Assembly: GCA_903895055.1 (NCBI GenBank)
Contig: CAITSL010000046.1
Location: 1-7,989, forward strand
Source of the DNA: an uncultured bacterium
GTDB lineage: Bacteria; Patescibacteriota; Minisyncoccia; Phycocordibacterales; UBA9973
Length of the DNA: 7,989 nucleotides
Direction of reading: 5' to 3'
Each line of letters opens with the position of its first letter. Position 1 is the first letter of the stretch. Of the stretch, positions 1 to 4,460 are shown piece after piece. The notes under the pieces were generated by a model. It was not told the origin of the DNA, did no database searches, and saw nothing but the letters and a program-made list of their open reading frames with translations. Both the position numbers and the translations under genes were made by a program.

Positions 1-43
1 GGCCTTGGTCCTATAAAAGCTAGATCTCCCTTTATAATATTTA
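1..43. repeat. Direct repeat, copy A (partner at 297-339)
   Basis: 42 of 43 bases are identical to bases 297-339, in the same orientation. The first 34 bases match perfectly, there is one mismatch at base 35, and similarity fades after base 43. The repeat may extend left of base 1, outside the window. It encodes the GDLAFIGPRP motif of bacterial sugar transferases on the minus strand. Confidence 0.9.
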
Positions 44-47
44 ATAT
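1..47 (-). pseudogene. 5'-truncated second copy of sugar transferase C-terminal region (runs off window)
   Basis: Read on the minus strand in one frame, these bases give ILNIIKGDLAFIGPRP. This matches the conserved segment around residues 339-354 of the intact sugar transferase next to it. A TGA stop (bases 48-50, minus) lies directly upstream in the same frame, and there is no start codon, so what is visible cannot be an intact gene. The homology begins 17 bases after the stop codon of the intact gene and is cut by the window edge, so its full length is unknown. Protein similarity extends slightly beyond the DNA identity (N-I-I/L-K), which suggests a diverged paralogue tail rather than a purely mechanical copy. 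It may be the remains of a tandem paralogue that lost its 5' part, a donor segment for recombination, or a metagenome assembly artefact. Confidence 0.65.
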
Positions 48-64
48 TCATTTTTTTATTAACT

Positions 65-1357
65 TTAATGGGTAAAAATTATTTGGATTGTTTTTAATAC
101 TATTCCAAAATCAAGAAATATATTTCTATTTTTTACATAGTATAGATCATATTGGAATTTTTCTTTAGAATCTTCAATATTGTGAGCATATCGATATTTT
201 ATTTGTGCCCAGCCGGTAAAACCCGGACGAATAATATGACGTATCTCATAATGAGGGATAGTTTTTTCGAACGTTTTTACGAACTCAACCCATTCAGGCC
301 TTGGTCCTATAAAAGCTAGATCTCCCTTTAAAATATTTATCATTTGTGGAATTTCATCTATGTGTAGTTTTCTGATAATTCTGCCGATTGGGGTAATACG
401 AGTGTCATTTTTAGCAGTCCATACAGTGCTATCTCTATCAGAGTTTATAACCATTGAACGTAATTTATAAAATTTAAAAACCTTACCATTTAATCCTACT
501 CTTTCTTGAATATAAAATATTGGTCCATGGTCATAGAAATAAATAAAAATAGAGCTTATTAAAAGAAAAGGGGAGAAAATTATCAGAATAATAATCGAAA
601 AGATTATATCAATTATTCTGATAATGAAATCATAAAAAAAGTTTCTAGTGGTATCCAAATTTTCTACAATCCAAGATTGTGAAATGTAATCAATTGGAAT
701 TTTGAATAAATATTTTTCATAAGCTTTAGCCACATCAAGCACTTCAGTTTTCTTTTCATAAAGAGTTAAGATATCTTTTTCTGGAATTTCATTAGTATTT
801 TTTTCAAAAATAAATACAGCATTGTTTAGATTAGCGTATTTCTCAAGTGATTGGTGTAAATCATTTGAATAAGAAACTAGAGAGAGTCCCAATTGAGGAT
901 TCGTTTTGATAGTATTATAAAGTTCATCTAAATATGAAGTTTTTCCAACTAAGATTATTGGTCGAACAATTTGTTTTGAACATAAAACATAAAAAATTCT
1001 TCTTAAAAAAAAGGAAAATATTCCAAAACCTATTACTTGGAAAAGCAAGTTAGTCTTTGGTGAAATTCCAAAAGCTGGAACTAAATAAAATAAGAATATT
1101 CCCAAGATAAAACAAGTAATTAAAGCAAAGGCAAAACGCTTTAGGTGTGGTATCGTGGGCCTAATCGTAAATAGATCGTAAAGACCAAAAAGAAAGAAAC
1201 ATAAAATCCATGAAAAGCAAAGAATCAAGAAAGGTTCTAGGTGTGTTTGGATAGCTTCTTTTGGGAATAACTGTCCGAATCTTATAGATAAAACAATAAA
1301 AAAAGATAACCAGAACGCTACGAAGTCTCCAAAAATTATAAGCCATATTCTATTCAT
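65..1357 (-). CDS. Membrane sugar-phosphate transferase (exopolysaccharide polyprenyl-glycosylphosphotransferase)
   Basis: This enzyme family moves a sugar-1-phosphate from a nucleotide sugar to the lipid carrier undecaprenyl phosphate, the first membrane step of capsule, exopolysaccharide or glycoprotein glycan synthesis. The protein has 430 residues. About four N-terminal membrane helices lie near residues 4-24, 41-60, 73-94 and 102-120. A soluble nucleotide-binding-like middle domain covers roughly 130-235. A membrane-inserted helix at about 243-270 precedes the catalytic bacterial sugar transferase domain. Family motifs are present: QERVGLNGKVFKFYKLRSM (284-302), the catalytic Asp-Glu pair D334-E335 in IDEIPQ, GDLAFIGPRPE (345-355) and RPGFTGWAQI (377-386). 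The length fits the long WbaP/WcaJ-like architecture, although the C-terminus (ending QIIFTH) is a little short. The sugar substrate cannot be read from the sequence. No other glycan gene is visible in the window, but the truncated copy at bases 1-47 suggests more of the locus lies to the left. No good ribosome-binding site precedes the ATG. Confidence 0.92.
   Translation of the reverse strand: MNRIWLIIFGDFVAFWLSFFIVLSIRFGQLFPKEAIQTHLEPFLILCFSWILCFFLFGLYDLFTIRPTIPHLKRFAFALITCFILGIFLFYLVPAFGISPKTNLLFQVIGFGIFSFFLRRIFYVLCSKQIVRPIILVGKTSYLDELYNTIKTNPQLGLSLVSYSNDLHQSLEKYANLNNAVFIFEKNTNEIPEKDILTLYEKKTEVLDVAKAYEKYLFKIPIDYISQSWIVENLDTTRNFFYDFIIRIIDIIFSIIILIIFSPFLLISSIFIYFYDHGPIFYIQERVGLNGKVFKFYKLRSMVINSDRDSTVWTAKNDTRITPIGRIIRKLHIDEIPQMINILKGDLAFIGPRPEWVEFVKTFEKTIPHYEIRHIIRPGFTGWAQIKYRYAHNIEDSKEKFQYDLYYVKNRNIFLDFGIVLKTIQIIFTH
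297..339. repeat. Direct repeat, copy B (inside the sugar transferase gene)
   Basis: This is the partner of bases 1-43 (42 of 43 identical). It encodes about residues 340-354 of the intact sugar transferase. Recombination between the copies would delete 296 bases and exchange the last roughly 76 codons for whatever lies left of base 1. Confidence 0.9.
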
Positions 1358-1364
1358 ATAATAT

Positions 1365-1382
1365 AGGATACTTTAATATCCT
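1365..1382. promoter_or_regulatory. Small palindrome just upstream of the sugar transferase start
   Basis: AGGATA-N6-TATCCT is a perfect 6-base inverted repeat 7 bases upstream of the sugar transferase ATG (minus strand). It sits where an operator or promoter would be expected. TATATT (1365-1360, minus) is too close to the ATG for a normal leaderless start. This may be a repressor site or chance in AT-rich DNA. Confidence 0.25.
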
Positions 1383-1410
1383 TATTTAGTAAAGTGATTA
1401 ATTAACATAA

Positions 1411-1587
1411 TCAATAATAAAAATATTTCCAGCTAGTGTCGTTATAGGTAATAAGTTGACAATTAATGGTGCTGGTACAGCTACTATTACCTTACCTGAT
1501 AATCTTGCTATTGCTAATGGAATCTCTCAAGTCGGCACAGTAGGACCTCAAACTCGCGCAAAATTAAATACTCTCTTAGGTCTTTAA
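1411..1587 (+). pseudogene. 3' remnant of a secreted surface protein with peptidoglycan-binding tail
   Basis: An open frame without a usable start runs from a TAA at 1408-1410 to the TAA at 1585-1587. From base 1432 it reads like surface-protein sequence. VVIGNKLTINGAGTATITLP resembles the end of a bacterial Ig-like or MBG-type repeat. NGISQVGTVGPQTRAKLN then resembles the C-terminal half of a PG_binding_1 domain, with the usual VGPxTRxxLN ending. The N-terminal half of that binding domain is absent and replaced by LPDNLAIA, so the frame looks internally deleted as well as beheaded. Full-length proteins of this style are long, exported and common in Parcubacteria; that is recalled family knowledge, not shown here. 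A strong terminator follows 21 bases after the stop, as expected for the true end of a gene. It is probably not translated. Confidence 0.7.
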
Positions 1588-1608
1588 TCTAAAGAGTAAT
1601 TAAAAACA

Positions 1609-1637
1609 AAAAAACCACCCGACGAGGGTGGTTTTTT
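1609..1637 (+). terminator. Strong intrinsic terminator after the surface-protein remnant
   Basis: CCACCC (1615-1620), loop GACGA and GGGTGG (1626-1631) form a GC stem flanked by six A (1609-1614) and six T (1632-1637). The A and T tracts let it work on both strands. On the plus strand it ends the decayed surface-protein gene. Confidence 0.92.
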
Positions 1638-1661
1638 GTTTTGTTTTCACCCTAGACCCAC

Positions 1662-1686
1662 CCCAGTTAGGACAGTCCTAGCTGGG
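1662..1686. repeat. 11-base-pair palindrome without a T tract
   Basis: CCCAGTTAGGA (1662-1672) pairs with TCCTAGCTGGG (1676-1686) across a three-base loop, with one G-T wobble. No run of T follows on either strand, so it is not a standard terminator. It may be a dispersed intergenic repeat, a recombination scar or a protein-binding site. Confidence 0.7.
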
Positions 1687-1754
1687 TATCAATTAACCAG
1701 TTATTTATATTCATTGATTTTTCATTTGTTTCGTGTGTACTGTACCTATAAGTC

Positions 1755-1790
1755 GCCCGTGCCTCGCAGGGGTGTGCGGGTTTCTTTTTT
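1755..1790 (+). terminator. Probable intrinsic terminator upstream of the NYN gene
   Basis: CCCGTGC (1756-1762) can pair with GTGTGCGGG (1774-1780) through four Watson-Crick pairs, two wobbles and a C-G. The stem is followed by TTTCTTTTTT (1781-1790). No open frame lies between this and the previous terminator, so it may end an unseen short RNA or act as an insulator before the next promoter. The 1638-1754 stretch otherwise holds only the palindrome. Confidence 0.65.
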
Positions 1791-1795
1791 GGGTA

Positions 1796-1801
1796 TATAA
1801 T
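1796..1801 (+). promoter_or_regulatory. -10 box for the NYN gene; likely leaderless transcript
   Basis: A perfect TATAAT ends 7 bases before the ATG at 1809, so transcription should begin at or next to the start codon. No convincing -35 box is seen, because the expected position falls inside the preceding terminator. No Shine-Dalgarno sequence is possible in such a short leader. Confidence 0.7.
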
Positions 1802-1808
1802 AATAGGT

Positions 1809-2291
1809 ATGGATAAAGTAAACATTTACATAGATGGAAACAATTTATACAGATCAGCCAAGGAATTAGGGTTTGAAATTGATTATAAAAAATTTAGAGG
1901 TTGGCTTAGGCAAAAATATAATGCAAATAATATTTATTTGTTTATCGGCCTTGTTCCTAACAGAGTTAAGTTTTATGAATACCTGCAAAGCTGTGGTTAT
2001 ATTTTAGTTTTTAAGCAGACAGTCTCGGTGGGAGAAAAAATCAAAGGGAATTGTGATGCTGAACTTGTTTTAAAAACTGTATCGGATTTTTACACAAAAT
2101 CTTTTTCAAAATGTGTTCTAATTACTGGAGATGGAGATTTCGGATGTTTGGTGGAATTTTTAAAAGAAAATAAGGTGATAGAAACAGTGTTATCTCCAGA
2201 CGAAAATAAATGCTCTATTTTGTTAAGAAATAAAAATATTGAGATTACTTTTTTAAACGAGCTTTATCATAAATTTTCAAGTAAGACCTAA
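1809..2291 (+). CDS. NYN-domain (PIN-like, LabA/DUF88-type) putative ribonuclease
   Basis: The 160-residue protein consists of a single NYN domain, a PIN-like fold whose characterised members are metal-dependent RNases. Conserved acidic positions are visible: D9 in IYIDGNNLY, D83 in KGNCDAELVLK, and D108 and D110 in VLITGDGDFGCLVEF. These match the metal-binding acid cluster of the family, so the active site looks intact. There is no signal peptide or membrane helix, so it should act in the cytoplasm. The start is supported by the TATAAT 7 bases upstream, and the family motif begins at residue 6. It stands alone between a terminator and a convergent minus-strand RNA unit, with no antitoxin-like partner next to it, which argues against a classical PIN toxin pair. 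Its RNA target is unknown. Confidence 0.88.
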   Translation: MDKVNIYIDGNNLYRSAKELGFEIDYKKFRGWLRQKYNANNIYLFIGLVPNRVKFYEYLQSCGYILVFKQTVSVGEKIKGNCDAELVLKTVSDFYTKSFSKCVLITGDGDFGCLVEFLKENKVIETVLSPDENKCSILLRNKNIEITFLNELYHKFSSKT

Positions 2292-2334
2292 AAAGAAAAA
2301 GCCCCCGATGTAGACGAATCTACACAAGGGTCTT
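2290..2334 (-). terminator. UUCG-capped intrinsic terminator (minus strand), possibly bidirectional
   Basis: On the minus strand, CCC (2330-2328), TGTAGA (2324-2319), loop TTCG, TCTACA (2314-2309) and GGG (2305-2303) form a two-part stem with a 3x3 internal loop. It extends by AAG/CTT (2334-2332 with 2301-2299) and ends in a run of T broken by one C. On the plus strand the hairpin is followed only by TCTTCTTC, so termination of the NYN gene there would be weaker. Confidence 0.75.
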
Positions 2335-2346
2335 CTTCATAGTGAT
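2290..2346 (-). ncRNA. Candidate small RNA of about 55 nt, antisense to the intergenic end of the NYN gene
   Basis: A near-consensus minus-strand promoter (2382-2353) predicts a start near base 2346. The transcript would run directly into the UUCG-capped hairpin and its U tail at about 2300-2290. Nothing larger than a six-codon frame (ATG at 2340-2338, MKKTLV, TAG at 2322-2320) fits between. The stop of that frame lies inside the hairpin. The product would be a short, highly structured RNA overlapping only the last bases of the NYN gene. Alternatives are an attenuator or roadblock that stops antisense transcription into the NYN gene, or a fortuitous promoter. I do not recognise it as a known RNA family. 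Confidence 0.5.
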
Positions 2347-2352
2347 ACTGCT

Positions 2353-2382
2353 ATTATATCACCATTAAATATCAAAAGTCAA
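2353..2382 (-). promoter_or_regulatory. Near-consensus minus-strand sigma70-type promoter
   Basis: TTGACT (2382-2377) and TATAAT (2358-2353) are separated by 18 bases, with the extended -10 dinucleotide TG before the -10 box. This is the best promoter in the window. It drives transcription towards the hairpin at 2334-2299. A GTGATA/TATCAC inverted repeat (2342-2347 and 2357-2362) spans the -10 box and start site and could be an operator. Confidence 0.75.
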
Positions 2383-2446
2383 GCTAAAATGTGGGAAATT
2401 AAATCAAATATTTTAGATAAAAATAGTTAAAACTAAACTGTTTTTA

Positions 2447-2455
2447 TGATAGAAT
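2447..2455 (+). promoter_or_regulatory. Extended -10 promoter for the 63-residue membrane protein
   Basis: TGATAGAAT is an extended -10 (TGnTAnAAT) ending 6 bases before the ATG at 2462, so the transcript is predicted to be leaderless. A weak GTTAAA (2426-2431) could be a -35. Confidence 0.6.
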
Positions 2456-2461
2456 AAATCC

Positions 2462-2653
2462 ATGAACCCATTTCAGACAATTATTTTTTTAGTGTTTGTT
2501 TTGCCAGCGGTAATGATAAAAGACCTCTGGAAAAAGATTACTAAGAACATGACCAAAGAAGATAAAATGAGGTGGCTTTGGCGCATTCCGCAGGTTTTGA
2601 TATTTTTATTAGTTCTTTTAATGATCATTTTATGGAGTTCGGGTGTTCGTTGA
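2462..2653 (+). CDS. Small two-helix membrane protein of unknown function
   Basis: The 63-residue protein has two hydrophobic segments, about residues 5-20 and 45-60. They are joined by a highly basic loop of about 25 residues (KDLWKKITKNMTKEDKMRW) that should face the cytoplasm under the positive-inside rule. The start is supported by the extended -10 box 6 bases upstream, and it ends in TGA. It lies 20 bases before the carboxypeptidase gene, pointing the same way, but that gene has its own -10 box. I recognise no family. A role as an accessory of the envelope enzyme downstream is only a guess from position. Confidence 0.65.
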   Translation: MNPFQTIIFLVFVLPAVMIKDLWKKITKNMTKEDKMRWLWRIPQVLIFLLVLLMIILWSSGVR

Positions 2654-2658
2654 ATTAA

Positions 2659-2667
2659 TGTTATAAT
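2659..2667 (+). promoter_or_regulatory. Extended -10 promoter for the carboxypeptidase gene
   Basis: TGTTATAAT is a perfect extended -10 ending 6 bases before the ATG at 2674, again predicting a leaderless transcript. No -35 is needed with this class and none is visible. Confidence 0.75.
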
Positions 2668-2673
2668 TATTCT

Positions 2674-3552
2674 ATGAAAAATTTTTTAGATAAAATATTA
2701 ACCCATGATGTATCGATAGTGCTTCTCGTGGCGCTATCTTTTTTCGGTGTATTTAAATATATCGAATATCGAATGAGTTTTATTTCAGAACAGATTAATA
2801 AAATTGAGGTAGATAAAAATGAATTGACCAAGAAAGTAATAAATTTGGAAGGGATCATAAGGGGGACAGAATCAAACATCAAAGGAGAACAAGAAAAAAA
2901 TAATTCATTAGCAAATCAATTTAATGAAATTACCAATACGGTTGGAGCTTTATCAAAATTGAGTAAAACTGATCCAGAACTTTTGAAAAAATATTCTAAA
3001 GTTTATTTTTTGAATGAACATTATGTGCCGATTTCTTTGACTGAGGTCGGCCCGGATTATCGAAGTCTAAAAAGCAATAATTATAAAGTACATAGTAACA
3101 TAGTGCCATATCTTGATAAAATGATTGATGCTGGCAAAGCAGAGAATGTTTCAGTCTTAGTTCAATCAGCATATCGTTCTTTTGCCGAACAAGCAGCTTT
3201 GAAATCAAATTATAAAGTTATTTATGGTGCTGGAACGGCAAATAGGTTTTCAGCCGATCAAGGGTATAGTGAACACCAACTTGGCACGGCGATAGATTTT
3301 ACCACTTTAAAAACAAATGGAGCGCTCGAAGGTTTTGACAAAACTCCGGAATATAAATGGCTGGTGGATAATGCTTATAAATATGGTTTTGTAATATCTT
3401 ATCCGGCTGGAAATACTTACTATAAATATGAACCATGGCACTGGCGATATGTCGGAGTAGCCCTAGCGACAAAACTACACGAAGATAAAATAAATTTTTA
3501 TGATATGGACCAGAGATTGATTGATAATTATTTAGCTAATATTTTTGACTAG
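2674..3552 (+). CDS. Membrane-anchored VanY-type (M15B) D-alanyl-D-alanine carboxypeptidase
   Basis: The 292-residue protein belongs to the zinc peptidases that trim the C-terminal D-alanine from peptidoglycan stem peptides. Domain order is a short basic cytoplasmic tail, one membrane helix (about 13-30), a charged coiled coil (about 33-97) that would hold the enzyme off the membrane, and a VanY domain from about 100 to 285. Signature residues are intact: SAYRSF (165-170, with the substrate-contacting Arg168), SEHQLGTAIDF (199-209) giving zinc ligands H201 and D208, and EPWHWRY (253-259) giving catalytic E253 and zinc ligand H256. It should act outside the membrane on the cell wall, in cell-wall recycling or cross-link control; vancomycin resistance is not implied. 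The start is fixed by the TATAAT 6 bases upstream. Some M15 enzymes cleave D,D- or L,D-bonds, and this choice cannot be read here. Confidence 0.92.
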   Translation: MKNFLDKILTHDVSIVLLVALSFFGVFKYIEYRMSFISEQINKIEVDKNELTKKVINLEGIIRGTESNIKGEQEKNNSLANQFNEITNTVGALSKLSKTDPELLKKYSKVYFLNEHYVPISLTEVGPDYRSLKSNNYKVHSNIVPYLDKMIDAGKAENVSVLVQSAYRSFAEQAALKSNYKVIYGAGTANRFSADQGYSEHQLGTAIDFTTLKTNGALEGFDKTPEYKWLVDNAYKYGFVISYPAGNTYYKYEPWHWRYVGVALATKLHEDKINFYDMDQRLIDNYLANIFD

Positions 3553-3554
3553 AA

Positions 3555-3695
3555 ATGAATCTTAAACATTTTATAAAAACATTACTTCTTTTCACCGTCA
3601 TGATTGTCATTGGGCTTCTAGGAGTTTTTTTATTAAGCTATTTTGATAAAGAAAGCGGAAAGGCAAGTCCCTCAAATATTCCAGTTGCAAAATAA
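3555..3695 (+). CDS. 46-residue single-pass membrane protein coupled to the carboxypeptidase gene
   Basis: The ATG lies 2 bases after the TAG stop of the carboxypeptidase gene, a spacing typical of translational coupling. The peptide has a basic N-terminus (MNLKHFIK), one strong hydrophobic stretch of about 20 residues (about 9-30), and a short polar tail ending NIPVAK that would face outward if the helix spans the membrane. It could be a small membrane partner of the carboxypeptidase or a membrane-anchored peptide. I recognise no family. The reading frame is short, so chance cannot be excluded, but position, hydrophobicity and clean termination support it. Its last codons overlap the -35 box of the rplJ promoter. 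Confidence 0.55.
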   Translation: MNLKHFIKTLLLFTVMIVIGLLGVFLLSYFDKESGKASPSNIPVAK

Positions 3696-3712
3696 AATAC
3701 TTGTGCTAGTAT
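3685..3712 (+). promoter_or_regulatory. Promoter of the rplJ-rplL operon
   Basis: TTGCAA (3685-3690) and TAGTAT (3707-3712) are 16 bases apart, with TG at 3704-3705 making an extended -10. Transcription is predicted to start near 3719-3720, exactly at the 5' strand of the outer leader helix. Unlike the other promoters here, it gives a long leader of about 136 bases. Confidence 0.65.
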
Positions 3713-3739
3713 GTAAATACCGCAAAGAAAGTAGGTTTA

Positions 3740-3758
3740 CCCTGAGCTTGTCGAAGGG
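3740..3758. repeat. Dispersed-type repeat CCCTGAGCTTGTCGAAGGG inside the L10 leader
   Basis: This short near-palindrome (CCCT/AGGG ends) matches from memory a motif scattered through intergenic regions of many unrelated bacterial genomes. It sits as an insert in the loop of leader helix P2. Its mobility or function is unknown. Confidence 0.5.
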
Positions 3759-3814
3759 CAATAAAAATTTTCCTATTTAGTGGTCGATGTTCTGATTTAA
3801 TCAGGACCAAATTG

Positions 3815-3834
3815 CGGCTTAAGAGCCGTTTTTT
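3815..3834 (+). terminator. Attenuator terminator in the rplJ leader
   Basis: CGGCT (3815-3819), loop TAAG and AGCCG (3824-3828) are followed directly by six T (3829-3834), 21 bases before the rplJ start. As it lies between the operon promoter and its first gene, it must be regulated or leaky. Its 5' arm shares bases 3815-3817 with leader helix P1. Confidence 0.7.
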
Positions 3835-3855
3835 AGTTTAAGTTAAAAATCAATT

Positions 3856-4335
3856 ATGTTATTAAAATCAAAAAAAGAAGAGATGATCAAAGATCTTGAA
3901 AAAGTTATTAAAGGTTCAAAATCTGTTGTTTTTGTGAATTTTCATGGATTGAAAGTTCACGACGAAACGAATCTTCGCCGAGAATTAAGAAATCAAAGCG
4001 TCGGTTATAAAATTTCAAGAAAAACATTACTGGCTCGCGCATTAAAAGGCAAAGCGGAAGGCGTTGTCCCAGAACTTCCGGGCGAAGTTGCCATTGCCTA
4101 TTCGAGCGATGAGACAGCTTCTTCCCGTGAAATTTATAATTTCGGGAAAATCCACAAAACACCACTTGCTATTTTAGGAGGGATTTTTGGAGGGAAATTT
4201 ATAGATGGAGCAAGAATGATGGAGATTGCCACCATCCCTTCCCGAGAGGTGTTGCTTTCAAAAATTGCATACTTACTCAAGTCGCCGATGCAGAAGTTGG
4301 CGGTAGCAGTCAGCGAAGTGGCTAAATCAAAATAG
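3856..4335 (+). CDS. rplJ: 50S ribosomal protein L10
   Basis: L10 (uL10) forms the base of the ribosomal stalk, binding 23S rRNA and carrying L7/L12 dimers on its C-terminal helix. The 159-residue protein shows the family pattern: KSVVFVNFHGLKVHDETNLRRELR (rRNA-binding N-terminal domain, written here in part as SVVFVNFHGL at 23-32), YKISRKTLLARAL, and GGIFGGKFIDGARM. It ends in a helical tail (SKIAYLLKSPMQKLAVAVSEV region) that would hold L12 dimers. It is slightly shorter than the usual 165-175 residues. No clear Shine-Dalgarno sequence precedes the ATG (AAAAATCAATT), although this mRNA has a long leader. It is followed by rplL after 125 bases containing three hairpins. Confidence 0.97.
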   Translation: MLLKSKKEEMIKDLEKVIKGSKSVVFVNFHGLKVHDETNLRRELRNQSVGYKISRKTLLARALKGKAEGVVPELPGEVAIAYSSDETASSREIYNFGKIHKTPLAILGGIFGGKFIDGARMMEIATIPSREVLLSKIAYLLKSPMQKLAVAVSEVAKSK

Positions 4336-4342
4336 TATTTCC

Positions 4343-4365
4343 TTTCCCCCTTAATAAGGGGGAAA
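4343..4365. repeat. Hairpin 1 of the rplJ-rplL spacer
   Basis: TTTCCCCCTT (4343-4352) pairs perfectly with AAGGGGGAAA (4356-4365) around a three-base loop. It is followed by AAAAT rather than a T tract, so it is not a standard terminator. It begins 8 bases after the rplJ stop codon. Confidence 0.85.
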
Positions 4366-4372
4366 ATGAAAG

Positions 4373-4403
4373 GGGGTGCCTGAATCTAAATTCACCTCAC
4401 CCC
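4373..4403. repeat. Hairpin 2 of the rplJ-rplL spacer
   Basis: GGGGTG (4373-4378) pairs with CACCCC (4398-4403), and TGAAT (4381-4385) with ATTCA (4390-4394), separated by a small internal loop (CC/CCT). It lies between hairpins 1 and 3 with only a few bases on each side. Confidence 0.7.
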
Positions 4404-4405
4404 GA

Positions 4406-4429
4406 CCCTCTCCTTAGCGAAGGAGAGGG
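4406..4429. repeat. Hairpin 3 of the rplJ-rplL spacer
   Basis: CCCTCTCCTT (4406-4415) pairs perfectly with AAGGAGAGGG (4420-4429) around loop AGCG. The CACCCCGACCCTCTCC character recalls intergenic palindromes seen in many bacterial genomes (recalled, not searched). No T tract follows. Confidence 0.85.
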
Positions 4430-4460
4430 AGGCAACATTAAAAATTAATTATAAAAACAT

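Larger units (their letters stand above)
3720..3834 (+). ncRNA. Candidate ribosomal L10 leader RNA with attenuator
   Basis: The leader folds into nested helices by eye. P1 is CCGCAA (3720-3725) with TTGCGG (3812-3817). P2 is 3729-3735 with 3772-3778 (AAGTAGG/CCTATTT, one wobble). P3 is TGGTC (3781-3785) with GACCA (3805-3809), topped by CTGAT/ATCAG (3792-3796, 3800-3804). P3 has a one-sided bulge GATGTT (3786-3791), the kind of asymmetry expected of a kink-turn. The 3' strand of P1 overlaps the 5' arm of a terminator (3815-3834), so the two structures compete. Position directly before rplJ and the attenuator logic match the L10 leader class described in Bacillus and relatives, where the L10-L12 complex controls its own operon. 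Which state L10 would stabilise is not clear from the sequence. Confidence 0.6.

Noticed and set aside
1..339. The 43-base direct repeat as an attachment site or insertion-sequence target duplication
   Set aside because: It lies in coding sequence, encodes a conserved motif in frame, and no integrase, transposase or terminal inverted repeats are present between or beside the copies.
1638..1800. A tRNA or other known RNA gene between the two terminators
   Set aside because: I could not find a cloverleaf, T-loop motif or other recognisable core. Only isolated hairpins are visible.
2320..2340. Six-codon minus-strand frame MKKTLV as a real leader peptide
   Set aside because: It is too short to judge, and no gene follows the terminator for it to regulate. 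It is mentioned only within the small RNA candidate.
2462..2673. TGA recoded as glycine (as in Gracilibacteria and Absconditabacteria)
   Set aside because: Long genes contain no in-frame TGA, the 63-residue protein ends at a TGA followed by a promoter for the next gene, and tryptophan uses TGG.
4450..4460. TATAAA as an independent rplL promoter
   Set aside because: Spacing fits the leaderless pattern, but there is no TG extension or -35 and the region is generally AT-rich. It is kept only as a remark in the rplL entry.
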